Shown piece by piece: positions 17,968 through 27,004 of a DNA stretch of 64,000 bases. The notes below the pieces were generated by a model. The model had not been told where the DNA came from and made no database searches. It worked only from the letters and a program-made list of their open reading frames with translations. The translations under genes were made by a program, and so were the position numbers. Position 1 is the stretch's first letter; every line of letters starts with the position of its first letter. The DNA comes from Bacillota bacterium (GTDB lineage Bacteria > Bacillota > Clostridia > Acetivibrionales > DTU013), in contig JAEYOP010000020.1 of assembly GCA_023411575.1 (NCBI GenBank), positions 203,418 to 267,417 of the forward strand, read 5' to 3'.

Positions 17968-19215
17968 ATGCCTGTTGTAAGGTCTTATCAAAAGAAGCTC
18001 TTCGATGATGCGGTGGAAGAGGGCGAAAATAAGGAGATAGGCATTGAGAATACCGATTCGGTCGTATCCAGTATTGTGGAGCATATCCTGGATGAATCGC
18101 CGGAATTGGCGGTAGAAACGGCAAATTGTCCGAAGCCTTCAAATACACTTGTTGCGGCAATCATCGGAGATATAGAAAGTCACAAGTACAAGTATGGGAT
18201 TTTCAGAGATGAACTGATTCACAAGGTAATTGAATTCATGTCCGGGTATGGTGCGCTTCAAAAATATATTGAGGACGAAGATGTTACGGATATTGACGGC
18301 ACAAGGTATAACCAGTTTTTAATCAGACGGCACGGTGTGCCTGGTAAAATATCGGTCCGTTTCGGAAATGCAAAAATTTTTGAAACCTATTGCAAGGTGG
18401 TAGCGCTCCGAAATGGCATAGTTCTAGATAAGAAAGATGGCTGCTGTAGGGTGGCGGACGAAAAATACCGATTGCGAATCCGCATTTCCATCAGCCCCGG
18501 AAATAGGACGGGGCCTGCGATCAGCATCCGGAAGCATCGCCGGGAGAGCTACGTACTGGATGAATTACAGGCCTTGGGCATGCTGGACGGGGAATCGGCG
18601 AACCTGCTTGAAGAGCTTTCAACCGGAAGCGCATCGGTGATTTTTTGCGGAAAGGCTGCCGCCGGTAAAACCACTCTTCTGCGTTCGTTTATAAACCTCC
18701 TTCCGGAAACGGAACGGGTACTGATTCTGGAGCAGGAAGCGGAAATTTACCCGGACAAGCCTTACTGCATTGAGCGGAGAATAAGAGCATTATACGGCGA
18801 CGACAGCGGTGAACGAAATTCGATCGCAGGTTCCGTAAAAGACCCCATAGCAGGTCCCATGCAAGATTCCGTGAAAGACGCTATAAAAGAGGGCTTGCGT
18901 ATGAATATAGATACCTGCTGCCTGGGAGAGATCACCGGAGATGAGGCCTGGGAGTTTGCCAAAGCAATATTCGACGGATACAGGGGACTTGCGGCAATAA
19001 GCGCGGCCGGGGCGGAAGATGTGCCGGATAAGCTGTTTTCCTTATGCAAGGGAACTGCTGCGGAAAGCGATAAAAGAATTAAAGAAATATTGGGGAGAAG
19101 CGTAAACTTCCTTGTTCAACTGAAGGACTTCAAAGTAGTAAAAGTGCTTGAAATAACAGGATATGACGATAAGCGGGACATTTTCGAATACAGAAGAAGA
19201 TACCCAGAAAAATAA
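17968..19215 (+). CDS. CpaF/TadA-like secretion ATPase (first of two)
   Basis: 415 residues; GGAGGG 8 bases before the ATG. N-terminal helical region, then GYGALQKYIEDEDVTDI, the hallmark of the CpaF N-domain, and a C-terminal motor with Walker A GKAAAGKTT (near residue 227), ILEQEAEIY (Asp-box area) and CLGEITGDEAW (near 317, the Walker B/GE-R-G region of CpaF with R changed to T). Between them, residues ~280-307 are a low-complexity insert with near-repeats (IAGSVKDP, IAGPMQDS, VKDAIKEG). Walker A is intact, so it is probably active. It would power assembly or secretion at the cytoplasmic face of the TadB/C-like protein encoded downstream. Confidence 0.8.
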   Translation: MPVVRSYQKKLFDDAVEEGENKEIGIENTDSVVSSIVEHILDESPELAVETANCPKPSNTLVAAIIGDIESHKYKYGIFRDELIHKVIEFMSGYGALQKYIEDEDVTDIDGTRYNQFLIRRHGVPGKISVRFGNAKIFETYCKVVALRNGIVLDKKDGCCRVADEKYRLRIRISISPGNRTGPAISIRKHRRESYVLDELQALGMLDGESANLLEELSTGSASVIFCGKAAAGKTTLLRSFINLLPETERVLILEQEAEIYPDKPYCIERRIRALYGDDSGERNSIAGSVKDPIAGPMQDSVKDAIKEGLRMNIDTCCLGEITGDEAWEFAKAIFDGYRGLAAISAAGAEDVPDKLFSLCKGTAAESDKRIKEILGRSVNFLVQLKDFKVVKVLEITGYDDKRDIFEYRRRYPEK

Positions 19216-19259
19216 TATTTGAAGAGGATCTTAATTCATTTTCGGAGGGGTCGGCGAGC

Positions 19260-20192
19260 ATGAGTAGAGGCAAACAGCAGTTTCTAATTTTCCTGTTCGG
19301 TTTCCTATCGGCGGGTATTCTCCTGGCAGGAGGATACATTCTTTACAGCAAGCTGATGGATGCCGGAAAGCTCCAGAGTGTGAGCCTTCCGCTCCAGGCG
19401 GCCGATGACTTGAAAAAGGCCGGGGTTTTGGTTTCTTTGCAAAGAATTGAAAAGGGGGAGGAGCTCAAGCAGGAATTCTTTCAACTAAAAGAGAGAAGCG
19501 TTGATGAAGTTCCTGCCAACTCTCTTGTTGACATAAACAGGATAACAGGAGAAAGAGCGGCGTTTACTATTGATATGAATGAAGTCCTGACGGATTCGAA
19601 GCTCCTGTCCTCCGCCAGTTCCTACAGCCCGGACGACAGGCTGAAGGACTATGCCTTGCAGGGCTATCTGGTTGCTGATACGGTAAAAGCCGGGGATTGG
19701 ATCGATATCGAAATGGTCCGGTCCAATGGCGATACTTTCGTTGTTCTGGCAAAGAAACAGGTTATGCAACTTACGAATAATAAGGCGATCATCCAGGTGT
19801 CCACGGACGAACGGTTTTTGATCAACCATGCCATAGCAGAACAAACAGCGGGCTTGGGTCATATCGAGTCCCTCTTGTATCTTGACGAAAAGCAGCCTGC
19901 TTCCACAGTCACATATACACCTGCAAAAATTTCTGCAAACAGCACACAAGCGTCGGCTGCATCCGCTGGAGCCGAGCCTGCAAAATCTGAGCCGATAAGG
20001 TCCGATGAAGTAAAGCCAGATCCAGTAAATTCCAGGTCCGCAAAGTCCGATCCAGCGAAGTCGGAGCCGGTGTCCAAGGCTTCCGGCGGGTCGGGCGGAC
20101 GCCAGGATGCCGCAAATGGCGCTTTACAGAGCGGCACTATTGTGAAACAGGCAGACGCAAAAGCAGCTCAGGGAGGGAGAACACGGCAATGA
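19260..20192 (+). CDS. CpaB-like SAF-domain membrane protein
   Basis: 310 residues with one N-terminal transmembrane helix (residues ~8-28) and an SAF-type domain at ~54-115 (VLVSLQRIEKGEELKQEFF, then NRITGERAAF), as in the Flp pilus protein RcpC/CpaB. A second globular segment follows (VKAGDWIDIEMVRS, YTTDERFLI-like), then a disordered tail from ~215 made of Lys-Ser-Asp/Glu-Pro motifs (AKSEP, AKSDP, KPDPV) encoded by short repeats. The outer domain should face the cell wall. In Gram-negatives CpaB supports the secretin; here there is no outer membrane, so it may instead contact the wall. GGAGGGG upstream; the stop overlaps the next start by 4 bases. Confidence 0.75.
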   Translation: MSRGKQQFLIFLFGFLSAGILLAGGYILYSKLMDAGKLQSVSLPLQAADDLKKAGVLVSLQRIEKGEELKQEFFQLKERSVDEVPANSLVDINRITGERAAFTIDMNEVLTDSKLLSSASSYSPDDRLKDYALQGYLVADTVKAGDWIDIEMVRSNGDTFVVLAKKQVMQLTNNKAIIQVSTDERFLINHAIAEQTAGLGHIESLLYLDEKQPASTVTYTPAKISANSTQASAASAGAEPAKSEPIRSDEVKPDPVNSRSAKSDPAKSEPVSKASGGSGGRQDAANGALQSGTIVKQADAKAAQGGRTRQ

Positions 20193-21070
20193 AATCTTTA
20201 CTAATCGGAGTATGGTCGCCCTTTCACGGACAGACCTGCAATACGTCCAACGCGGTGGCGATAGCCGCAAGAATGGCGGTTACGCGGACTTTCAAAACCC
20301 TCCTTATGCATAACAGCACCAGCAAGAGCAACCTGGAAAATGCATTTTTCCCGGACGCAGCGGTCCGGACCTCCATTTCAAACATATTTGACGAATCCGG
20401 CATGGATGCCCTGATGAAGCTGGCCAGGACCAACCAGCTCTGCTCCGGCAATTTCCGCGATTACGCCAACTCCCTGATCCCGGACAGGCTCGAACTGCTC
20501 CCCGGTACCGCACGGCGGGACCCGCGGTCGTCCAGGCTGCTGCTTGATCAGATCACCTATATTGTCAACTGCGCCCGGGAGGCTTACGAATTTGTAATAC
20601 TCGACATAAATGCCGGATACGGCGAGCTGTCGACGAAAACCCTTGATCTGGCGGATGTTCTGATTATCAGTCTGAGCCAGAACATGGAGGTGCTGCGGAC
20701 CTATTTTGAACGCCGGGAATGGAATCCGGTGATAGAGGACAAGCCCCATCTGCTGGTGCTGGGCAATTATGACGAAAATTCGATCTTTACCGTCCCGCGC
20801 ATACGAAAGGAGTTCGCATACTCCGGCGAGCTGTTCGTCGTACCGAGAAATGTGCGGTTCATGGACTCCGTCAACCAGCATGAGGTGCTCCAATATTTCG
20901 CCGGCCTTCAGACCAAAAAGAAGATTCCCGGGGAGGAAGCGGACTTTATGAAATGCCTGGACCATATTATTGAGAAAATTATATGCCTGTTCCGGCTTGA
21001 TAATGTAAACACCTACAATCCGCTGATGCAGAAAACCATGTTCGACAAAATGCTCGGCGTATTCCGGTGA
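20189..21070 (+). CDS. TadZ/CpaE-like localisation protein
   Basis: 293 residues. The start overlaps the previous stop (ATGA), with GGGAGG upstream. The N-terminus LLIGVWSPFHGQTCNTSNAVAIAARMA is a Rossmann P-loop position, but the canonical GKGGxGKT is altered to HGQTCNTSN, without the Lys pair of a MinD ATPase. Later motifs follow the ParA/MinD plan: YEFVILDINAGYGELS (Walker B-like) and LADVLIISLSQNMEVL. TadZ proteins set the cellular position of Tad machines. This is the second CpaE-like domain in the operon, after the one fused to the kinase. Clostridial homologues also have a modified P-loop. Confidence 0.75.
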   Translation: MKSLLIGVWSPFHGQTCNTSNAVAIAARMAVTRTFKTLLMHNSTSKSNLENAFFPDAAVRTSISNIFDESGMDALMKLARTNQLCSGNFRDYANSLIPDRLELLPGTARRDPRSSRLLLDQITYIVNCAREAYEFVILDINAGYGELSTKTLDLADVLIISLSQNMEVLRTYFERREWNPVIEDKPHLLVLGNYDENSIFTVPRIRKEFAYSGELFVVPRNVRFMDSVNQHEVLQYFAGLQTKKKIPGEEADFMKCLDHIIEKIICLFRLDNVNTYNPLMQKTMFDKMLGVFR

Positions 21071-21134
21071 GTGCCGGCTAAAATAAAGCTTCCGCTTCTT
21101 TTTTGAGGGAGGGGGCGGTTGCAGGAGGGTATGG

Positions 21135-22937
21135 ATGGAATTAACGATAGATACAAATAAAATGACCAATTACGGGATACTCCAGATGAAAGAATATGTA
21201 CAGATGGCCGTTGATGAGCTGATGAAACTGAAGCTGTTCGATCTGGGGGTTTCAAGTCTGGAGTTGGAAAGACGGCAAAACAAGAAATCCCGGCTGCAGG
21301 CGGCCCTTAACGATTGCATTTACGGCTCCAAACCGGACAAGGAATTTGTGAAGGAATTCATCAAGGACCTTTTGCAGCAGTATTATGATATCACCTCCAC
21401 TAAAATCAACCACATTATTTCGTTCGACAGGCCCGAACATTTATCGGTACAGGATAAATTCGACATTCTGCTGTATTTGTATAAGAAGGAATCCGGTTAC
21501 CGGGCGCTTACGGCCCTGATTAAGAAATACGACCTGGATGTGCTTAGAAAATCGGAAGATATGGAGTATTTCTATATCGACCGGGAGGACATCGAACGCA
21601 TATTCAAGCGGGAAGCCCCCGTAATCACCTTCGACGACAAATTGAACATAATCGTCCAGAGAATCTATTCCCTCTACAAGGGCTATAACGTGATCGATGA
21701 TATCATGGACATGCAGATCGACGGGATAAGCTGCGGGGTAAGCGGCTATCCGGAATCCTTCGTCACGGAGCACAAAAGCGATTACGAGACCGCGGCCGCT
21801 TCCAAAACGGTGCGCTCTTATGAGAGCATCTGGCTGTATTTCCAGGGGAAAAGCATTCATTTGAAATTCCTTTCCCTCGGCAGCTACGACGAGCTTCAAA
21901 GGGTGTGCCAGAATGTGTATAAATACGGCTATCCGGGCCAGCTTTCCAAGGTGGATGGCTATAAGGTCAACAAGCTGAAGGACGGGTCGAGGGTCGTGGT
22001 CCTACGGCCGGATTTCTGTGAAACCTGGTGCTTTTTTATCCGCAAATTCGATCTTCCTGACATATCCCTTCCGGGGCTCATTAAGGATAAAAACTGCGAG
22101 CTTGTTATAGAGTTGATCCGGTATCTGGTAAAAGGCAATATGAACACAAGTGTGACCGGCGCCCAGGGATCGGGGAAAACAACTCTTTTGCGTGCGATGA
22201 TAGAGCATATTTACCCTCCGTATACCCTGCGCATTCTCGAGATGGCTTTCGAACTCCATGTCCGAAAAAGCTATCCGTACAGGAATATCGTCACACTCCA
22301 GGAAACGGACGCAATATCCGGGCAGGCCGGCCTGGATGTGTTGAAAAAGACCGACGGTGTTGTCACCATTGTCGGCGAAGTCGCAACAGATCCGGTTGCG
22401 GCGTATATGATCCAGACGGCGCAGGTCGCGAGCCTGTTCACCCTGTTTTCCCACCATGCAAAGAAATTTCCCGATCTGGTCATGTCCCTGCGCAACTCCC
22501 TGCTTAAAGCGAATGTTTTCAGCAATGAAAGGATCGCGGAGGAACAAATCATCCGGGTGCTGAACTTTGATATCCATATGGAAAAAGACATTACCGGCAA
22601 GCGCTATATTGAAAGGATAACGGAGTGTATTCCATTCGAGCCGGGCGGGTCGGACATGGATATGGAGACAGAGCCGTTTCGCACCGGAGGGGAAAGCGAT
22701 GGGGAAAAATTGCTAAAAGCGGCCCAATACCGGTATTATGAAAGAATGTTGGGTGGGCACACCTACACCTTCCGTAATATTGTCGAGTTTGACCTGAACG
22801 AAAAGGCCTATGTCGTAAAGAATCCGATAAGCGACGCCAATCGAAAGACCATGATGAAAGCCATGCTGCCGGAGGATCAGCGGCTGTTTGCAGCTTTCCT
22901 GGAGAGGGAATTCGGGAGGTGTGAGTGCCATTGCTAA
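21135..22937 (+). CDS. TadA-like secretion ATPase (second, long form)
   Basis: 600 residues, longer than the ~400-450 usual for TadA because of an N-terminal extension of about 180 residues rich in charged helices. The motor has Walker A GAQGSGKTT near residue 342, ILEMAFELHVRKSYPYRN (Asp-box), and VVTIVGEVATDPVAAYMI (Walker B, with GE). The region LHVRKSYPYRNIVTLQE is close to CpaF. With the ATPase at 17968 this gives two motors in one operon, which might drive extension and retraction or form a mixed hexamer. GGAGG lies 8 bases before the ATG. The 3' end overlaps the next gene by 13 bases. Confidence 0.82.
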   Translation: MELTIDTNKMTNYGILQMKEYVQMAVDELMKLKLFDLGVSSLELERRQNKKSRLQAALNDCIYGSKPDKEFVKEFIKDLLQQYYDITSTKINHIISFDRPEHLSVQDKFDILLYLYKKESGYRALTALIKKYDLDVLRKSEDMEYFYIDREDIERIFKREAPVITFDDKLNIIVQRIYSLYKGYNVIDDIMDMQIDGISCGVSGYPESFVTEHKSDYETAAASKTVRSYESIWLYFQGKSIHLKFLSLGSYDELQRVCQNVYKYGYPGQLSKVDGYKVNKLKDGSRVVVLRPDFCETWCFFIRKFDLPDISLPGLIKDKNCELVIELIRYLVKGNMNTSVTGAQGSGKTTLLRAMIEHIYPPYTLRILEMAFELHVRKSYPYRNIVTLQETDAISGQAGLDVLKKTDGVVTIVGEVATDPVAAYMIQTAQVASLFTLFSHHAKKFPDLVMSLRNSLLKANVFSNERIAEEQIIRVLNFDIHMEKDITGKRYIERITECIPFEPGGSDMDMETEPFRTGGESDGEKLLKAAQYRYYERMLGGHTYTFRNIVEFDLNEKAYVVKNPISDANRKTMMKAMLPEDQRLFAAFLEREFGRCECHC

Positions 22938-24982
22938 GAACAGCGCTGTTGCTTGTCGGCGGGCTTATAATCCTGGCAGCATTGGCTGCCCTGATTATAG
23001 TCGGCAGGTTTGAAAACGCCAGCCGGAATTATATCCGGCTCAACACCAGGAGCACATCCGGGAGAAACGGCTTCGGAAGCGAACACGAAGCCCTGTATGG
23101 GAAGCCGGTCGTAGGCCGCTATTTTAAATGGGTCCGGGCACAGCTGTTTCTTGGCGGCGCTTCCGCCACGGGAAATCTGGAGACCCGAGCCGTATTGCTT
23201 GGGCTTGGAACGATACTGGTATCCGTTGCAACGTTTCTTGTGCTTGTCAGGCTGTACAGGGCGGACTTGTGGACAATGCTGTTATTCGGCATCTGCTGCA
23301 TCTACCTGAACGGCATGCTTATTCGCAGCTTTGCCGGCAGTTCCGATACGAAGCTGTTGACGGCCATGCTGGATTACATAGGGGATATCAAACACTTCTA
23401 CCATGCAACGGCAATGGTGGATGAGGCAATCAAACAGGCTAATTTGAGGGCATCCGGCGAGATGCTGAATCAAGGTACCAGGATCTATAACATTCTGATC
23501 GGAGCAAACCCCGAATACGCGCTGAAAGAGTATTATGAAACATGCATGAACAAGTTCTTGAAAATCGTTGCCGGCTTCTCCTACCTGGTACAGGATTTCG
23601 GGGATAAAAAGGTTGAGGGAGTATCGCTGTATATTAAAAATCTGAACTATATTTCGGAAGAAATTCAAATCGAAATCATCAAAAAGAATCAACTGGCCTA
23701 TTGGCTTCGGGGCCTGAACATAATAGTACTGTTTCCCCTGCTTCTGCCGCCGGTGATTGAAGTATGGATGAAGTCCGGCTTTCCGATCGTATCGGCGTTT
23801 TATAATTCGTCAACCGGGTTTTACCTGAGGTGCGCCATTTTTCTTACAGTCATTGTATGCTATATATTCATCGTTCAAATCCAGAAGACGGAGCAAAAGG
23901 GAAGAACGCAGAACAAAAGGACCTGGGACTACTACCTGAATCGGATCGGCATTATACGGTCCATTGTAAACATTTTCGCTCCCAGGCCCAATACGGTGAA
24001 ATACCGAAAAATAAAAGCCTTTCTGGAGAATGCAGGTTCTTCCATGACAATGGAAGGGTTATACCTGCGCCGGCTGATATACGGAATTTCTGCTTTCGTG
24101 ATTCTGCTTGCGGTCTTTTCCTCCGGACACAGGGTCAATGTGGAGAAGATTATGGCAGATACGGCCTATGGAATCAGCAACCCCAACTTTTTTCGGATGA
24201 TGGGCAGGCTGAACGAGGAAGACATCCTTCAGGATCAAAAAATTCTCGAACTGGATGCCTCCGTCATCAAAAAAATGGAAGGTATGGACCTTGCAAAATC
24301 GGAGGATATGCTTGCTGCCGTGAAAGCGGAGCTGATTACCATAAAGTATGACGGAGAGGACTTGGATTTAACGGCACAAAGGATTTACCTCAAAATATCG
24401 GACAGCAGAAAAGAAACTGTTCAGGCATGGGAGGTGCTGGCGGCGTTGATCGCAACCGGTATCGCATCCTGGTTCCCGATGCTGCTGCTGGCCTTTCAGG
24501 CGTCGCTTCGGAAGGTGGACATGGAAGACGAGGTGTTTCAATTCCATACGATCATCATCCTTCTGATGCATCACGACAATGTGGACGTGCGAGTCGTTTT
24601 GGAATGGATGAAGGAATTCTCGACGATATTCCGGGCGCCCATCGAGCTTTGCCTGACCAATTTCCAGAACCAGAACCTGGCGCTGGAAAGGCTCAAGGAA
24701 GAGGTCCGGTTCAAGCCCCTTGAAAAAATCATCGACAACCTGCAAATGGCGAATGAGGATATCAGCCTGATGGCTGCATTTGATGCCCTGGAGCTGGAAA
24801 GGGAATTTTACAAGGAGAACCGGAAGGAATCCAACAAGCAGCAGGTGAACAAAAAAATCGAGTTCGGCCAGTTGATCGGCTTTATTCCGGTTTACGCCGT
24901 CCTGCTGCTGTACATGGCACTGCCCATCATTGCAACGTCATTTACTGCTTTTTCTGCAATACAGAGGCAGTTGATGCAATAA
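22925..24982 (+). CDS. Large type II secretion F-domain membrane protein, TadB/TadC-like fusion
   Basis: 685 residues, about twice a TadB or TadC, starting at a GTG that overlaps the previous gene (TTG at 22931 is an alternative). Hydrophobic segments are visible near residues 3-25, 85-125, 255-320, 385-405, 500-525 and at the C-terminus (LIGFIPVYAVLLLYMALPIIA). The last part (FQFHTIIILLMHHDNVDVRVVLEW..., LERLKEEVRFKPLEKIIDNLQM) is T2SSF-like, and the first half has a comparable helical block before its own pair of membrane helices. I infer a fusion of the two platform proteins that a Tad ATPase rotates against. Confidence 0.72.
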   Translation: MPLLRTALLLVGGLIILAALAALIIVGRFENASRNYIRLNTRSTSGRNGFGSEHEALYGKPVVGRYFKWVRAQLFLGGASATGNLETRAVLLGLGTILVSVATFLVLVRLYRADLWTMLLFGICCIYLNGMLIRSFAGSSDTKLLTAMLDYIGDIKHFYHATAMVDEAIKQANLRASGEMLNQGTRIYNILIGANPEYALKEYYETCMNKFLKIVAGFSYLVQDFGDKKVEGVSLYIKNLNYISEEIQIEIIKKNQLAYWLRGLNIIVLFPLLLPPVIEVWMKSGFPIVSAFYNSSTGFYLRCAIFLTVIVCYIFIVQIQKTEQKGRTQNKRTWDYYLNRIGIIRSIVNIFAPRPNTVKYRKIKAFLENAGSSMTMEGLYLRRLIYGISAFVILLAVFSSGHRVNVEKIMADTAYGISNPNFFRMMGRLNEEDILQDQKILELDASVIKKMEGMDLAKSEDMLAAVKAELITIKYDGEDLDLTAQRIYLKISDSRKETVQAWEVLAALIATGIASWFPMLLLAFQASLRKVDMEDEVFQFHTIIILLMHHDNVDVRVVLEWMKEFSTIFRAPIELCLTNFQNQNLALERLKEEVRFKPLEKIIDNLQMANEDISLMAAFDALELEREFYKENRKESNKQQVNKKIEFGQLIGFIPVYAVLLLYMALPIIATSFTAFSAIQRQLMQ

Positions 24983-25007
24983 ATTTATATTTTGCGGAGG
25001 GAATCAA

Positions 25008-25424
25008 ATGAGTAATGTCACAACGATCATTAAGCTTGGAGCGGCGGTATTGATTACTGTTGCGGCGATAGCCATCGCCATTGCGCTGTTTGGACAGGGG
25101 GCCGATATCACCAGAAATTCCGAAAGCGATATCAAGGGAATCAGCCAGGTGATTTCCTCCAAGAAATTTGATGCGTACAACAGTACGGAAGTTTCCGGCA
25201 GCAGTGTTGTGAACGCGGTGAGGATGTACGGGGAAACGGATGAATTGACGGTTTCGGTAAAAACGAATGCGGCAGCGGCGGCAACGACTTACAAATCCAC
25301 CAGCAAATATGCTGTTTCCGATTCTGCCAATGCGAATTACATTAACCCGGTGGGGACGTTTACTTCTACACTGACGGCCAATGCCAACGGCATCATCACC
25401 CAAATTAGCTTCGTCCAGAAGTAG
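25008..25424 (+). CDS. Small pseudopilin-like protein with N-terminal hydrophobic helix
   Basis: 138 residues: a short polar start, a hydrophobic helix (residues ~9-29, AAVLITVAAIAIAIALF), then a soluble Ser/Thr/Ala-rich domain ending ITQISFVQK. Pilin-like layout, and it directly follows the F-domain protein (25 bases, with GGAGGG). However it has no G/A-x-x-x-x-E prepilin peptidase motif, and no prepilin peptidase gene is present in the operon. So it may be assembled without processing, or processed by an enzyme encoded elsewhere. Not recognised as a named family. Confidence 0.6.
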   Translation: MSNVTTIIKLGAAVLITVAAIAIAIALFGQGADITRNSESDIKGISQVISSKKFDAYNSTEVSGSSVVNAVRMYGETDELTVSVKTNAAAAATTYKSTSKYAVSDSANANYINPVGTFTSTLTANANGIITQISFVQK

Positions 25425-25433
25425 GAGGCCCAT

Positions 25434-25955
25434 ATGAACCCGTTGTCAACCTTGTTCGCGTCCATCGTCGCGATTATCATTTTCACATTGGTGCCGGTAT
25501 ACCGCACGTACTGGATCATTGACCAGCAGGTATACAAGTACGTGAACCTGCAGACGCAGGAATTTGCCAACGATATACGGCACAAAGGCTATATTGACAA
25601 CGAGCGGTTTGAAGCTTTTATAAAAGCATTATCGAATACGGAAAATGTGTACGATATAAATATTGTACATATTGAAAAAATATACCACCCGTTACAAGCA
25701 ACGGATCCCGGATATACTCCGGACCATACCTTTACGGTGATTGAAGAAGCGCATCCGTTGAATGCTATTATGGAAGGAATCAACAGCAGCCCGGCACACC
25801 AGTACCGTATGCATCAGGGGGATACTATAAGCGTCGAGGTGGTCAACAAGTCCAAAACGGGGACAATGGTGTTCATTCAAGCCCTTGGCGGGAAAGCGGA
25901 AAACTCCCTTCTTTCTTCCAGGGCCGGAGGAATGGTGACCAATGAAGATTACTGA
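25434..25955 (+). CDS. Membrane-anchored minor-pilin-like protein
   Basis: 173 residues, one N-terminal hydrophobic helix (LFASIVAIIIFTLVPVYRT) followed by a soluble domain with no cysteines (YVNLQTQEFANDIRHKGYID, then FTVIEEAHPLNAIM). Begins 9 bases after the previous stop with AGGAGG upstream, and overlaps the next gene by 14 bases. Topology matches minor pilins or TadE-like proteins, but I see no family signature. Role inferred only from operon position. Confidence 0.6.
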   Translation: MNPLSTLFASIVAIIIFTLVPVYRTYWIIDQQVYKYVNLQTQEFANDIRHKGYIDNERFEAFIKALSNTENVYDINIVHIEKIYHPLQATDPGYTPDHTFTVIEEAHPLNAIMEGINSSPAHQYRMHQGDTISVEVVNKSKTGTMVFIQALGGKAENSLLSSRAGGMVTNEDY

Positions 25956-26970
25956 TTTTGCGCTGATCTTCCTGCTGGCCTTCCTTCCGTTTTCCATTGC
26001 CGCCGACATCGAACAGCACCGGCAGATCGAGGCGCTGGCCTGGGAACAGGTCTACGACGAAATCCTGTACAATGCAAGCGAGGATGCCACCATTGAGCTG
26101 GTGCGGAATTTTGGTTTGAATTCCGGGACGAATCGGGGCACCGGCTACAGCGACCGATATTTCGAAGGAGCACACAGAAGCCCGAAGGATATTGAGCTAA
26201 ACCTTCCCGCAGCAATGGAAAGGTTTTTGGAGACGGTATATGTCAACTTCGGCGTAGAAGACGACAAAGTTGGGCAGGACTCCCTGAAAGCCTATTTGCC
26301 GGTACAAATGGTGGTAGGCTATGACGGATTGCATATACATACGTGGCAAAATATTTACAATGGAGATGCGGCCCGGTATGAAACCCGTGAAGTCTGGATG
26401 CCTAAAATACCGTATTCCTATTATGATGCCGGCGGCAACCGGACGGTAAATTTTACACTGGACGACTTTGCATATGTGTTTGACCATTCGACCGCCAATT
26501 GGGCTTGGGACAAGCGGGATAGACTGGCCGCCGTATATCCGGTAAATTTATTTACATCGGCAGTCAACTTCGATAATATACGGCGGCAAACCATTGTTCA
26601 GCTTATCCAATCCCAATTGGAATACTACACAAGCCGGGCGAATTATTTATCGCAGGTTTACGGACAAGGCTATATTTATAACATCCCTATGGTCAGCGAG
26701 GATACCTGGAACAACACCATTGATGATGTTTGCTTTATATCGTTTTTACAGGGATTCACGATTCCGGGGACTGATAAGATTTACAATACCTTTGGCTTTG
26801 GAGGTACGAGGGTAACGCTGACGGATAAATATGTCGGCAGTACGTATAACGGCGTAATGTACTACCATAAGGAGAGTTGCAGTCGGATATCTGCGGTAGA
26901 GCAAACATTCAATTCTAAAAAAGGAGCCGCTGCAGCCGGGTACAGGCAATGTCCGCTGTGCAAGCCTTAA
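25942..26970 (+). CDS. Secreted or anchored protein with C-terminal Cys zinc-knuckle-like motif
   Basis: 342 residues with a short signal or anchor (FALIFLLAFLPFSIAAD). Most of the length is not recognisable. The last ~35 residues read YYHKESCSRISAVEQTF then GYRQCPLCKP, matching the H-x4-C...C-x-x-C pattern found at the C-terminus of several secreted Firmicutes proteins and nuclease-associated domains, likely a metal-binding knuckle. It starts inside the preceding gene (14-base overlap), so it is part of the Tad-like operon. I would treat it as an outer component of the machine or a substrate of it. Confidence 0.6.
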   Translation: MKITDFALIFLLAFLPFSIAADIEQHRQIEALAWEQVYDEILYNASEDATIELVRNFGLNSGTNRGTGYSDRYFEGAHRSPKDIELNLPAAMERFLETVYVNFGVEDDKVGQDSLKAYLPVQMVVGYDGLHIHTWQNIYNGDAARYETREVWMPKIPYSYYDAGGNRTVNFTLDDFAYVFDHSTANWAWDKRDRLAAVYPVNLFTSAVNFDNIRRQTIVQLIQSQLEYYTSRANYLSQVYGQGYIYNIPMVSEDTWNNTIDDVCFISFLQGFTIPGTDKIYNTFGFGGTRVTLTDKYVGSTYNGVMYYHKESCSRISAVEQTFNSKKGAAAAGYRQCPLCKP

Positions 26971-27004
26971 TTATATGAAATTTTTAGGAAATGAGGATAT
27001 TACC

